This document shows, in pieces, positions 9,472 through 19,300 of a stretch of 64,000 nucleotides of DNA. The stretch comes from Candidatus Methanomethylophilaceae archaeon (GTDB lineage: Archaea > Thermoplasmatota > Thermoplasmata > Methanomassiliicoccales > Methanomethylophilaceae), in assembly GCA_017468935.1 (NCBI GenBank), contig JAFUHJ010000047.1, forward strand, positions 1-64,000, written 5' to 3'. Position numbers and translations under genes: made by a program. The notes under the pieces are model-generated. The model saw only the letters and a list, made by a program, of their open reading frames with translations, was not told where the DNA came from and searched no databases. Every line of letters begins with the position of its first letter. Position 1 is the first letter of the stretch.

Positions 9472-12284
9472 CATACGGAATCACTAAGAGAATCGGCTCG
9501 ATCAAGTTCTCCTGCCTCTCCCCCGAGGAGATCAGGAAGATGTCCGCGATCAAGGTCATCACACCCGATACCTACGACGATGAGGGATATCCCTACAGCG
9601 GAGGACTCATGGACCCCCATATGGGAGTCATCGAGCCCGGAATCCGCTGTAAGACATGCGGATGCAAGGTCGACGAGTGTCCCGGACACTTCGGACACAT
9701 CGAGCTCGCTCTGCCCGTCATCCACGTCGGATTCATCAAGGACATCAAGATGCTCCTGGAGTCCACATGCTGCAAGTGCGGAAGGCTCATGCTCTCCCCC
9801 GAGCAGATCAAGGACCGTATGGACAGCATGGAGAAGATGGAGGAGCTCGGAGGCGGAACCATCGAGAAGAAGCTCTTCACGAAGGACACCGCAAAGGACG
9901 CTTCCGGAAAGGCAGTATGTCCTTACTGTAACGAGACCCAGATCAAGATCAAGCTCGACAAGCCCACAACATTCAGGGAGGTCGAGGACAACCACAAGCT
10001 CACACCCAAGGAGGTCCGCGAGAGGCTCGAGAGGATCCCCGACGAGGACCTCAGGGCACTTGGAATCGATCCCGAGACCTGCAGGCCCGAGTGGATGGTC
10101 CTTACCGTCCTGGCCGTGCCCCCTGTATCCGTAAGGCCCTCGATCACGCTCGAGGCAGGAGACAAGTCTGAGGATGACCTGACCCACAAGCTGGTCGATG
10201 TCCTCAGGATCAACCAGAGGCTCAGAGAGAACCGTGATGCGGGAGCGCCCCAGCTGATCGTCGAGGATCTGTGGGAGCTGCTTCAGTACCACGTCACCAC
10301 ATATTTCGATAACCAGACATCCGGAATCCCTCCCGCAAGGCACAGGTCCGGACGTCCCCTCAAGACGCTCGAGCAGAGGCTGAAGGGTAAGGAGGGTCGT
10401 TTCAGATCCAACCTGTCCGGAAAGCGTGTCAACTTCTCCGCCCGTACCGTCATCTCGCCCGACCCGTTGCTATCCATCAACGATGTTGGAGTACCCACGT
10501 TCGCCGCCAGGGAGCTTACAGTACCCCTTCGTGTGAATCAGTACAACATCGAGAAGGTCAGGGAGATCGTGAGGCGCGGTCCGATGGCCGACAAGCTCGA
10601 CTTCCCCTATGTCCCCGGAGCCAACTATGTCATCCGTGCGGACGGAAGGAAGATCAGGATCACCGAGAGGAACGCAGAAGAGGTCGCAGAGGGTCTAGAC
10701 ATCGGTTACACGGTCGAGAGACAGCTCATCGACGGTGATGTCGTCCTGTTCAACAGGCAGCCTTCGCTGCACAGGATGTCCATGATGGCGCACCGCGTCA
10801 AGGTCATGGAAGGAAAGACTTTCAGGTTCAACCTGTGCGTCTGCCCCCCTTACAACGCCGACTTCGACGGTGACGAGATGAACCTGCACGTCCTGCAGTC
10901 CGATGAGGCCCGTGCCGAGGCACGCATCATCATGCAGGTCCAGGAGAACATCCTGTCGCCCAGGTACGGAGGACCCATCATAGGAGCTATCCACGACCAC
11001 ATCACGGGTGCATACTTCCTTACGCACAACAACCCCCGCTTCAACGCAGAGGAAGCGGCGAACATCATGTTCAAGCTGGACGACGTGCCCATGCCCGAAC
11101 CTTTCATCGACGAGACGACGGGAGAGAAGTACTGGACCGGAAGGCAGCTGTTCTCGACCATCCTTCCCAAAGGATTCAACACGAGCTTCAGGGCCAACAT
11201 CTGCCAGTGCACGAACCGTGCCGAGTGCAAGAAGGGCAACTGCCCCAACGACGGATACGTCATCATCCGCGACGGAGAGCTTAAGTGCGGAACAATCGAC
11301 GTCAAGGCGATCGGAAACAGCAAGGGAAAGATCCTAGACCGTATCGCACGTGACTACGGCTCCGAAAGGGCCGCACAGTTCATCAACCAGGTAACCAGGC
11401 TCGCCCTCGGTGCACTGATGAACCACGGATTCAGCACAGGTATCAGCGACGAGGATATCCCCCAGGAGGCCCTCCTCCAGATCGGCAACAACACCAACGA
11501 GCACATCGATAAGGTGACCGCACTGGTGGACTCGTACCGCTCCGGAACGCTCCAGCAGATGCCCGGACGTTCCCTGAGGGAGACCCTCGAGGTCAGCGTC
11601 ATGAAGGAGCTCGGAGAGGCCCGTGACGAGGCCGGAGACATCGCAGGAAAGTACCTGGGAATGGACAACCCCGCCGTCATCATGGCCAAGGCCGGAGCCC
11701 GTGGATCAATGCTCAACCTGTCCCAGATGGCAGGTTGCGTCGGTCAGCAGGCCGTCCGTGGAGAGAGGCTGTCCAGAGGATACTGGGACAGGACGCTCTC
11801 CCACTTCGAGAAGGGAGACCTGGGAGCATACGCCAGAGGCTTCTGCTCCAACTCATACAAGTCCGGATTGACCCCCACAGAGTTCTTCTTCCACGCAATG
11901 GGAGGAAGAGAGGGACTGGTCGATACCGCTGTCCGTACGTCCAGGTCAGGATACATGCAGAGAAGGCTCGTCTCCGCTCTGGAGGACCTCAAGCTGACAT
12001 CCGACGGAACCGTGAGGAACACTGTCGGAACCGTCGTCCAGTTCAAGTACGGAGAGGACGGAGTCGATCCCGCAAAGACAGTCAGGGGTAAGGCCATCGA
12101 TCTCGACGACCTGTTCTTCGAGGTCTTCGGCGACTCCGCAGAGGACTTCATCCAGGACAATGAGAAGGACGTCGGAGGAGACTACGGATCCCTCGAGAAG
12201 GACGAGATGGAATACATCGAGGAAGAGGGAGACGGAGAGGACATGGACGACCTGGACATCGATTACGATGGAGGAGGTGAGTGA
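9468..12284 (+). CDS. rpoA1: DNA-directed RNA polymerase subunit A'
   Basis: 938-residue N-terminal two thirds of the largest subunit. It carries the N-terminal zinc clusters ([22 protein letters not shown]), a CPYC pair, the clamp and the active-site motif [10 protein letters not shown] (~residues 462-471), whose aspartates bind the catalytic Mg2+. The last ~25 residues are an acidic, glycine-containing tail ([22 protein letters not shown]) at the archaeal A'/A'' split point. It lies directly upstream of rpoA2, with a strong GGAGGTGA ribosome-binding site at the junction. Confidence 0.97.
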   Translation: MTYGITKRIGSIKFSCLSPEEIRKMSAIKVITPDTYDDEGYPYSGGLMDPHMGVIEPGIRCKTCGCKVDECPGHFGHIELALPVIHVGFIKDIKMLLESTCCKCGRLMLSPEQIKDRMDSMEKMEELGGGTIEKKLFTKDTAKDASGKAVCPYCNETQIKIKLDKPTTFREVEDNHKLTPKEVRERLERIPDEDLRALGIDPETCRPEWMVLTVLAVPPVSVRPSITLEAGDKSEDDLTHKLVDVLRINQRLRENRDAGAPQLIVEDLWELLQYHVTTYFDNQTSGIPPARHRSGRPLKTLEQRLKGKEGRFRSNLSGKRVNFSARTVISPDPLLSINDVGVPTFAARELTVPLRVNQYNIEKVREIVRRGPMADKLDFPYVPGANYVIRADGRKIRITERNAEEVAEGLDIGYTVERQLIDGDVVLFNRQPSLHRMSMMAHRVKVMEGKTFRFNLCVCPPYNADFDGDEMNLHVLQSDEARAEARIIMQVQENILSPRYGGPIIGAIHDHITGAYFLTHNNPRFNAEEAANIMFKLDDVPMPEPFIDETTGEKYWTGRQLFSTILPKGFNTSFRANICQCTNRAECKKGNCPNDGYVIIRDGELKCGTIDVKAIGNSKGKILDRIARDYGSERAAQFINQVTRLALGALMNHGFSTGISDEDIPQEALLQIGNNTNEHIDKVTALVDSYRSGTLQQMPGRSLRETLEVSVMKELGEARDEAGDIAGKYLGMDNPAVIMAKAGARGSMLNLSQMAGCVGQQAVRGERLSRGYWDRTLSHFEKGDLGAYARGFCSNSYKSGLTPTEFFFHAMGGREGLVDTAVRTSRSGYMQRRLVSALEDLKLTSDGTVRNTVGTVVQFKYGEDGVDPAKTVRGKAIDLDDLFFEVFGDSAEDFIQDNEKDVGGDYGSLEKDEMEYIEEEGDGEDMDDLDIDYDGGGE

Positions 12285-12286
12285 TA

Positions 12287-13729
12287 ATGGCAAAGAAAGA
12301 CACCATGAACGCACTCCTTAAGAGGAGCATCAGCGAGGAAACCGCCACTCTCCTGCTGACGAAGTACAGCACCCTCAGCGACATCAGTGCCGCAGGCGAG
12401 TCCGAGCTCGTCGAGCTCGGAATGACCGAGGATGAGGCAAAGTCCGTTCTTTCCAAGGTCGGCAAGAGGGCCGCATCCACATCGACCAAGACCTCCAAGA
12501 AGAAGGTCGAGGAAGAAGTGCCGTCAGCACCCATGGAGGAGGTCACGGAGTTCTACACCTACAATGAGACCGAGCTCAGGCTCAAGGATATCATGAAGAA
12601 GGAGAACATCGAACTCCCCATGAAGATCATCGTCGATATCGCCGCCCGTATCGAGGGACACGACGTTCCCGATGACAAGTGCAGGGAACTCATCGTGAGA
12701 GCGAACGACATGTATCTGCGCCACAGGATGGACCAGAACGAGTCCGCCGGAGTGATGGCCGCCCACTCCATCGGAGAGCCGGGTACCCAGATGAACATGC
12801 GTACCTTCCACTACGCCGGAGTCGCGAACATCAACGTTACCCAGGGACTTCCCCGTCTGATCGAGATCGTGGATGCAAGGCGCATCCCCAGTACTCCTTC
12901 GATGGATATCCCTCTGTCCGGAATCGCAGCTCAGGACGAGAACGTAGCACGTCTTGTCGCATCGAACATCGAGATGACATCCATCTTGGATGTCGCCACC
13001 ATCGACACGGATATCACCAACATGACTCTCATAGTCAGGCCCAATATGCGCAAGATGGAGGAGAGGCATCTCGAGGTCGACGAACTCGTCGACAAACTGA
13101 ACAAGGTCAAGGCCGTCCGCGGAATGGTCAAGCTGTCGGGATATGACATCGTGATCCAGTCGGATGAGCCTTCGTACAAGAAGCTCCAGTCCATGTACGA
13201 CGCCGTCAAGACCGCCAAGATAAAAGGTATCGACGGTATCACCAGGGCAGTCCTTTCGAAGACGGAAGGCTACTGGAAGATCGTCACGGAAGGAAGCAAT
13301 CTGAAAGAGGTCCTCAACGTTGAGGGAGTGGATGCGCAGAACGTCATGACGAACAGCATCCTGGAGGTCGCGGACGTCCTCGGAATCGAGGCGGCCAGGA
13401 ACTCCATCATCCACGAAGCGATGGGAACTCTCGGAGAAGCAGGTCTTGATGTCGACATACGTCACATCATGCTTGTAGCCGATCTCATGACCAACGACGG
13501 TTATGTGAAGGCGATCGGAAGGCACGGAGTGTCCGGAAAGAAGTCCTCGGTATTGGCTAGGGCGGCTTTCGAGATCACCGCCGCGCACCTTCTGCACGCA
13601 GCTATGGTAGGAGAGGTCGACCACCTTGAGGGAGTGACCGAGAACATCATAGTTGGTCAGCCGGTTACATTGGGAACCGGTGCTGTAAACCTTATTTACA
13701 CACCCAAGAAAAAGGGGGATAAAGAATGA
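12287..13729 (+). CDS. rpoA2: DNA-directed RNA polymerase subunit A'' with N-terminal helix-hairpin-helix-like extension
   Basis: 480-residue C-terminal third of the largest subunit. The bridge-helix/trigger-loop core includes [18 protein letters not shown] (~residues 159-176), and the C-terminal half contains the [15 protein letters not shown] segment. ATG 12287 is preferred over GTG 12281 because GGAGGTGA (12273-12280) sits at the proper distance. Archaeal A'' is usually ~380-400 residues. The extra ~85 N-terminal residues contain a helix-hairpin-helix-like segment ([20 protein letters not shown]) and then a Lys/Ser/Thr-rich linker. Fourth gene of the polymerase operon. Confidence 0.95.
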   Translation: MAKKDTMNALLKRSISEETATLLLTKYSTLSDISAAGESELVELGMTEDEAKSVLSKVGKRAASTSTKTSKKKVEEEVPSAPMEEVTEFYTYNETELRLKDIMKKENIELPMKIIVDIAARIEGHDVPDDKCRELIVRANDMYLRHRMDQNESAGVMAAHSIGEPGTQMNMRTFHYAGVANINVTQGLPRLIEIVDARRIPSTPSMDIPLSGIAAQDENVARLVASNIEMTSILDVATIDTDITNMTLIVRPNMRKMEERHLEVDELVDKLNKVKAVRGMVKLSGYDIVIQSDEPSYKKLQSMYDAVKTAKIKGIDGITRAVLSKTEGYWKIVTEGSNLKEVLNVEGVDAQNVMTNSILEVADVLGIEAARNSIIHEAMGTLGEAGLDVDIRHIMLVADLMTNDGYVKAIGRHGVSGKKSSVLARAAFEITAAHLLHAAMVGEVDHLEGVTENIIVGQPVTLGTGAVNLIYTPKKKGDKE

Positions 13730-14004
13730 GCGAAGTAGACATAAGCAGAGCTTTGAAATCCGCTATCACCACAGGAAAGGTGCAGTTCGGATTGGATCAG
13801 ACAATGAAAGCAGTTAAGGACGGAAAGGCCCAGATGATCATCCTGGCCAGGAACTGTCCCAGCAAGGACCTGAAGGACGCGAACGTCAAGGTTCACGTGT
13901 ACGAGGGTAACAACATGGAGCTCGGTGCTCTGTGCGGAAAGCCCTTCTCCGTTTCTGCCCTTGCGATAATCGACAAAGGTAGCTCCAACATCTTAACGCT
14001 GTGA
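13726..14004 (+). CDS. rpl30e: Large ribosomal subunit protein L30e
   Basis: 92-residue archaeal/eukaryotic ribosomal protein of the L7Ae/L30e RNA-binding fold. The segment [16 protein letters not shown] and the downstream [25 protein letters not shown] are the family core that binds kink-turn-like RNA. It overlaps the rpoA2 stop (ATGA), in the usual archaeal position after rpoA2 and before nusA. Confidence 0.95.
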   Translation: MSEVDISRALKSAITTGKVQFGLDQTMKAVKDGKAQMIILARNCPSKDLKDANVKVHVYEGNNMELGALCGKPFSVSALAIIDKGSSNILTL

Positions 14005-14009
14005 GGAAC

Positions 14010-14438
14010 ATGTCCGCAGATATCGTACTTACCGAGGATACGCTCAGGTACATCGCTCTCTTCGAGCAGATCACCAAGGCAAACGCCATCGATTGTATGG
14101 ACACTGAGGACAAGCTCGTGTTCGTCGTCGAGAAGGGACAGGGAAACATCGCTGTCGGAAAGAAAGGAGAGCACGTGATCAAGCTCAAGGATAAGACCGG
14201 GAAGAACATCCAGGTCGTGGAGTATTCCGACGATCCGGAACAGTTCGTCAAGAATGTGTTCCACATATACGGTCCTCAGAAGGTCGTTATCGAGCAGCGC
14301 GGAAACATCACTCACGCAACAATCACAGTGGATCCCAAACTCAAGGGCCGCGCAATCGGCAAGGCCGGAAAGAATCTGCGCATCGCCAGGGATATCGTGA
14401 ACAGACACCACGAGATCCAGAGCATCAGCGTGGACTGA
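14010..14438 (+). CDS. nusA: Archaeal NusA-like KH-domain transcription factor
   Basis: 142-residue archaeal NusA homologue made of two KH domains, without the polymerase-binding and S1 domains of bacterial NusA. KH GXXG loops are seen at VGKKGEHVIKL and AIGKAGKNLRIAR. It is a proposed RNA-binding factor in elongation or antitermination. ATG 14010 is chosen because GTGAGG precedes it; GTG 14001, overlapping the L30e stop, would add three residues. In many archaea rps12, rps7 and elongation factors follow; here the operon stops and a convergent gene begins. Confidence 0.92.
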   Translation: MSADIVLTEDTLRYIALFEQITKANAIDCMDTEDKLVFVVEKGQGNIAVGKKGEHVIKLKDKTGKNIQVVEYSDDPEQFVKNVFHIYGPQKVVIEQRGNITHATITVDPKLKGRAIGKAGKNLRIARDIVNRHHEIQSISVD

Positions 14439-14517
14439 AGGTCCCCCTTACGATCTGTCAATCGTGCGGTTGGGAATCAATAAACCTCTTCCAAAAAACC
14501 CCTTAACCATCAATTCT

Positions 14518-15573
14518 TCAGCATCGGTTCAGAGGTGTCCTCTCGACTTCAAGACCGTCAGCGGTGGGGTATTGCTCCGATATATAGCACTTGAAACCCA
14601 GGTCGTCGGCTATGTCCTCGAGCACCCAAGGTGCCACCTCGACCTTGTTATCAAGAACAAAAAATAATTCGTCTGGGACATCTAATTCTCTCAGCCTCGA
14701 GACAATGGCGTCCAGGTCATCCGAGTATACGAATCCTCTGACCAGGGTGCCGTCGTCGGTGACCGCCTGATAGTCCGTACATATGTGCTCGGCACGGCGT
14801 ATGAGCCTCTTCCTGAGCTGAACCCCGTCCTTGAACGCGGATGAGCAGAAATGGATGTTGACCTTCTTGTTGCCCTTCATCACCGCCATCGCGGTCTCGT
14901 AGGAACCCTTCACTGCCGAGGAGATGTCATCTTTGACCTCGAAGCTGTTCTGCGACATCATGTCCCAGTTGCTTTCCGAGAATTCCAATTCGTTGAGATT
15001 GATGAATTTGACTCCTACGGAGTCAGCGTATCTGACGAGCTCGGAGAGTTCCTTCTCCTTGCCGGGTATGGCAGGAACCTCTATCCCGACATCCATGGAT
15101 GTCATTGAAACGATATCCTTCAGCGCCGTATCGTCCATGCGCGTCCACATGGGGATCATGGGGTGGAAGCGTATCTCGTCCAGCCCCGCTTCCTCCAGGA
15201 GTCCGACCTTCTCGGGATCGAAAGTCGCCGTGTAAAGATGAATGTGGTGCTCCTTTCCGAATCTCTCCTTGAGGAGTTTGATGAGATGGAGGGTCCTGTC
15301 AATGGACAGCAGAGGATCCCCGCCTGTGATGCCAGTCCCTGTCGCATCCATGGATTCGGCCTCGGCCAGTATCTCTTCGTCGGAACTCACCTTGGCCTCG
15401 TTGGCATAGATCACGTCGAGACCCTTCTTCTCCAGGGAGACGGGGCAGTAGTAGCAGTTCCATTTGCACTGGCCGGTGACCAGCAGGACCATCTTCGAAC
15501 CTTCTATGCAGTGTTCGCATCCTTTTGCAACATGCCCGTTGCAGGCAGAACCGCACTCCATCTTCCTGAGCAT
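14518..15573 (-). CDS. Radical SAM protein, COG2108-like (related to pyruvate-formate-lyase activating enzyme)
   Basis: 351-residue radical SAM enzyme with the [4Fe-4S]-binding triad C-x3-C-x2-C in GQCKWNCYYCPVS (~residues 36-48) and the glycine-rich SAM motif TGITGGDPL. Additional N-terminal cysteines (MECGSACNGH...CEHC) could hold a second metal site. The start MLRKMECG is taken because a TATA-like element centred ~25 nt upstream makes a leaderless mRNA; the longer open frame upstream runs into the pyrF promoter. The family is widespread in archaea but its reaction is unknown. It diverges from pyrF. Confidence 0.82.
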   Translation of the reverse strand: MLRKMECGSACNGHVAKGCEHCIEGSKMVLLVTGQCKWNCYYCPVSLEKKGLDVIYANEAKVSSDEEILAEAESMDATGTGITGGDPLLSIDRTLHLIKLLKERFGKEHHIHLYTATFDPEKVGLLEEAGLDEIRFHPMIPMWTRMDDTALKDIVSMTSMDVGIEVPAIPGKEKELSELVRYADSVGVKFINLNELEFSESNWDMMSQNSFEVKDDISSAVKGSYETAMAVMKGNKKVNIHFCSSAFKDGVQLRKRLIRRAEHICTDYQAVTDDGTLVRGFVYSDDLDAIVSRLRELDVPDELFFVLDNKVEVAPWVLEDIADDLGFKCYISEQYPTADGLEVERTPLNRC

Positions 15574-15593
15574 GACAGGGATTACGGCACGAT

Positions 15594-15605
15594 GGTTTAT
15601 AATCG
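15594..15605. promoter_or_regulatory. Shared, near-symmetric TATA element between divergent radical SAM gene and pyrF
   Basis: GGTTTATAATCG contains TTTATAAT, which reads ATTATAAA on the other strand. It is ~25 nt from the ATG of the radical SAM gene on the minus strand and ~28-36 nt from the pyrF start on the plus strand. No other TATA candidate lies in the 52-58 nt gap, so one element may serve both directions. Confidence 0.5.
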
Positions 15606-15631
15606 CTGGCGTGAATGGGGAGGTCATGAAG

Positions 15632-16270
15632 ATGGACAGCAGACTCGTCCTTGCACTGGATGAGACGGACGGCAACAAGGCACTCAAGGTCGCTGAATCG
15701 GTCAGCGATGTCGTCGACGCTATCAAGATCAACTGGCCTTTGGTACTGTCCGAGGGCCCTCAGATGATCACCAAGCTGTCCGAGTTCTCGGAGGTCATTT
15801 GTGACTTCAAGGTCGCGGATATACCCAATACCGTCAGGCTGATCGTAGAGAATGCCGTCTCAAGGGGGGCATCAGCGGTCATCGTCCATGCCTTCACCGG
15901 CGACGATTCTCTGAAGGCAGCGGTAGAGGCTGCAGGGGATGCCGAGATTTATGCTGTAACTGAGATGAGTCATCCCGGAGGGAAGATGTTCACCGCCAAG
16001 CATGCCGAGGAGATGGCAAGGCTCGGTGTCGAATGCGGAGTGAAGGGATTCATCGCACCTGCTACCCGTCCGGAGAGGATAGCCGACATCCGCAGCATCA
16101 TCGGAGACCTCAAGATCCTGTCTCCGGGAGTCGGTGCCCAGGGAGGGAAGGCATCGGATGCCATAAGGGCGGGAGCCACGTATGCCATAGTGGGTCGTGC
16201 CATCTACGGTTCCGAGGATCCGAGGGCATCCGCTCTTGTGTTCTCAGAGGACATAAGGGCCGTCCTTTGA
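15632..16270 (+). CDS. pyrF: Orotidine-5'-phosphate decarboxylase
   Basis: 212-residue OMP decarboxylase, a TIM barrel that converts OMP to UMP in the last step of pyrimidine synthesis. The catalytic D-x-K-x-x-D array is present as DFKVADI (~residues 57-63), with N-terminal LVLALDETD and the phosphate-binding end SPGVGAQGG. ATG 15632 is favoured because GGAGGT (15619-15624) is 7 nt away; ATG 15626 would add two residues. It diverges from the radical SAM gene, and the oligosaccharyltransferase-like gene follows independently. Confidence 0.95.
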   Translation: MDSRLVLALDETDGNKALKVAESVSDVVDAIKINWPLVLSEGPQMITKLSEFSEVICDFKVADIPNTVRLIVENAVSRGASAVIVHAFTGDDSLKAAVEAAGDAEIYAVTEMSHPGGKMFTAKHAEEMARLGVECGVKGFIAPATRPERIADIRSIIGDLKILSPGVGAQGGKASDAIRAGATYAIVGRAIYGSEDPRASALVFSEDIRAVL

Positions 16271-16373
16271 GTCGGACCTTGTATCTCCGCTTATATTTAT
16301 TATAATAATACGCGGTAAATGTTTTAATACGAAACCGAGTATCAACGCCATTCATAAGACGGAGACTTATAGA

Positions 16374-19300
16374 ATGCGCAAATTCGGAAAAGAGTCAACC
16401 GCCCCTGATGAAGGGGTAGGCCGCTCAGGCGGCGTTGGGTGGTTGCAGAACCACGGTGCTCTGGCCGTATGCCTCGTAGCTATTCTGGCATTATTGCTCA
16501 GGACAGTGTTCGCTTACGGCGTTTCCGCGAACGGGGATTATGCCCTGTCAGGCGGATCAGACGCACAATATCATCTGCACGTAGTCGAAAGCATACTTAG
16601 TGGAAGCTTCATCATCGGAAACGATGTGGCGATCAATTACCCTGTCGGGGGACTCAATATCAACCCGCCCCTGTACGATTTCATCGCAGCAGGTATCGGT
16701 TCATTCGGAGGCGCGTCGTTCGCCTTGGCCGTTTTGGCGCCCATCTTCGGAGCGCTCACGGTTTTCCCCGTCTATCTCATCGGAAAGGAACTCAAGGATG
16801 TTAAAACCGGAGTTCTTGCCGCACTGATCTACGCTCTTATGGCCCTGCCAATCAGCTCATCGGTGTTTTCCAACGGAACAGAGTTCGCTTTCACAGCATT
16901 CCTTTTCGCCTTCTTCATCCTGGCAATGATAAAGTTGTCCAGGAAGCTCAGCGACGATATGCCGGCGCTGAAAGAGGCAGTCATCGCAGGTATCATCCTT
17001 GGTCTCATTGCACTTTCGTGGAATGGATTCCGCTCGATCCTGGTCCTTCTGATCATCGTCATGGTCATACAGCTCCTCATCGACCGTTTCAACTCCAAGG
17101 ATTTCTCCGCAGCACTTTACTCCTACTCCATCGTAATGGTCATCGGAGTGGCACTTGCAGCGGTCTACTATATCCCTGCTGGACTTTGGGATGCGGTTTT
17201 CTCCGGACCTGTTCTCATCGCGCTCACAGCGGTCATCTTCGGTTTCATCTTCAAGGCCGTTCAGAACAAGCCTTGGATTTTCACCGTACCCGCACTCATC
17301 GTAGCATACGCCATTGTCGCAGTCGTCCTCTTCATCATCGATGGCGACCTCGGCAAGGCACTGCTCTTCGGGAACTCGGCATTCGTCAACCCCATCATGG
17401 AGAGTCTGGCAAATCTTACAGTGTCCATCTCTGCCATGTCGTCCTACTACGGATGGGTCCTCATGTGGATGCCCTTCGTACTGGGTCTTTACGAGTTCTA
17501 CGTCTACGCAAGGAAGGACCGCTCCAACACGCAGCTCTTCCTGACAATGTTCATGCTCATACCCTGGTTCTTCGCCTGGACGTCCTACGGGGCAGCCGCA
17601 GTCGCAGGACCCATCTTCGCAGTTTCATCTGCGATCGCCATCATATTCGTGCTGGCCAAGGCGGACCTCAGGTCCTACTGGTCCAGCATGAGGGCGGCAG
17701 GATTCCCTGGTCTCTTTAAGAAGATGATCAAGCCTCTGCCCTTCGTGTCCGTCCTTGTAGCGGCATTCATGATCATCCTCCCCGGATGCATCTATGCGGT
17801 CGACGCAGGAATCTCCAGCAACGAGACTTACGGATACTTCGCATACGGAAACACAACTTACACAGTCCAGACGGGTGACGCTTACCCGATGGAAATGGTC
17901 TACAAAGATCTCACAAAGACCGCGGACAGCGATCTCGGAGTCCTCACATGGATCAACTCCTCCACGGACCTCGCCGCACTCGGATTCAAGGCGGTTAACG
18001 ACAGTCGCGGAACCGGTGCTTCGGCAGCCGCGCAGATCTATCTCGCAGAAGGCAGTACAGGTGCTACCGCTGCTCAGGCGATCCGCGTCATGATGGCGAA
18101 CCCTGACATGTCCTTCAGCACGGCCTTCCCCGGACACACCGATGTCTACAACAAGATCGCTGGATACATCGCAGATCCCAAGACCGCGGTGAACGATGTC
18201 CTCGTGGACACCTCCGTCTATGGAGAGATCGATTCTGATGTAACATGCGAGAACGCAGTCTACTTCGTTTCAATCAAGGCAATGACCGACAACATGAGCA
18301 CGGTCGAGATCATGAAGGCATACGAATCCATCTGTTCCATCGCGGACGAGAAGATCGGATACTACATCGTCGACGGCTCAATGGTCCCCCTCGTCTACGG
18401 CGACGGAGACTCACTTGCCACCATGGCGTACTTCGGCGGATACTCCACCGACACCAACGGAGCAGCCTCTCAGTTCTTCTCCTATATCACGTACTATTCG
18501 AATTACTATCCCGCGATGGGAAGCGATGCCCTGTACGACACATTCATGTGGAAGGCACTCATCGGACCCTCGCCCGCTGACATGGGTTACTCCTCATCCT
18601 TCTCCTACCTGTACGATCTGACGACCAGCAATGGCGACGTCAAGACCATGCCCGGATACGGACTCGCAGGATACGAGATCTCCAGCTGGTACGTCAGATA
18701 CAACGCAGACGCAACTGCGACCACCAGCGATGACGGATGGGAGTACATGAAATACTCCGATGCAGTAGCAGCCCAGAGCAGGGACGGAGGAATAATCAAC
18801 TATCTGTCCTCCATAATCACATACCGCTATGTCGGACTCGAGTCCTCAACCGTGACATCCAAGGTCGTCAACGAGTTCGGAGAGCCTGTCCAGGGAATCA
18901 CAGTCCAGGTCACGAACTTCAACACGACGTACGATTCGACCACCGTGTACTCAGAGGCCAAGACCGACAAGGACGGAGTCTTCTCCATCCAGGTACCCCA
19001 GGGCGATTACATGTTCGTCCTGAAGAACGGAAGCGTGAAGCTGAACGATCACGGCATGCCCATCATCGATATCGACAACCCGATCGTAATCTCTTCCGCT
19101 CAGTTCGCGGAGCAGATCATGGTCGGAGACGTTCCTGATTACGCCGATTACAAGTACACGCTCACATCCGGTGACGTGAAGTACTTCATCGAGGCCACGG
19201 ACGGATACCTCTCGTCCGAGACAGCGACCGATATCGACAACAAACCGGCACACATCATCCCCGGAACATACACCTACCAGCTCATCGATGCTACCGCAAC

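Noticed and set aside
12524-13624. Long open frame (366 codons) antisense to rpoA2
   Set aside because: It lies wholly within a conserved polymerase gene and shows no family resemblance. GC-rich codons ending in C/G create such antisense frames throughout this window (also opposite rpoB at 7258-8397, gatE at 27816-29264 and purD at 24271-25434).
14464-14667. 67-codon plus-strand frame downstream of nusA
   Set aside because: It overlaps the radical SAM gene on the opposite strand and has atypical codons; no recognisable motif.
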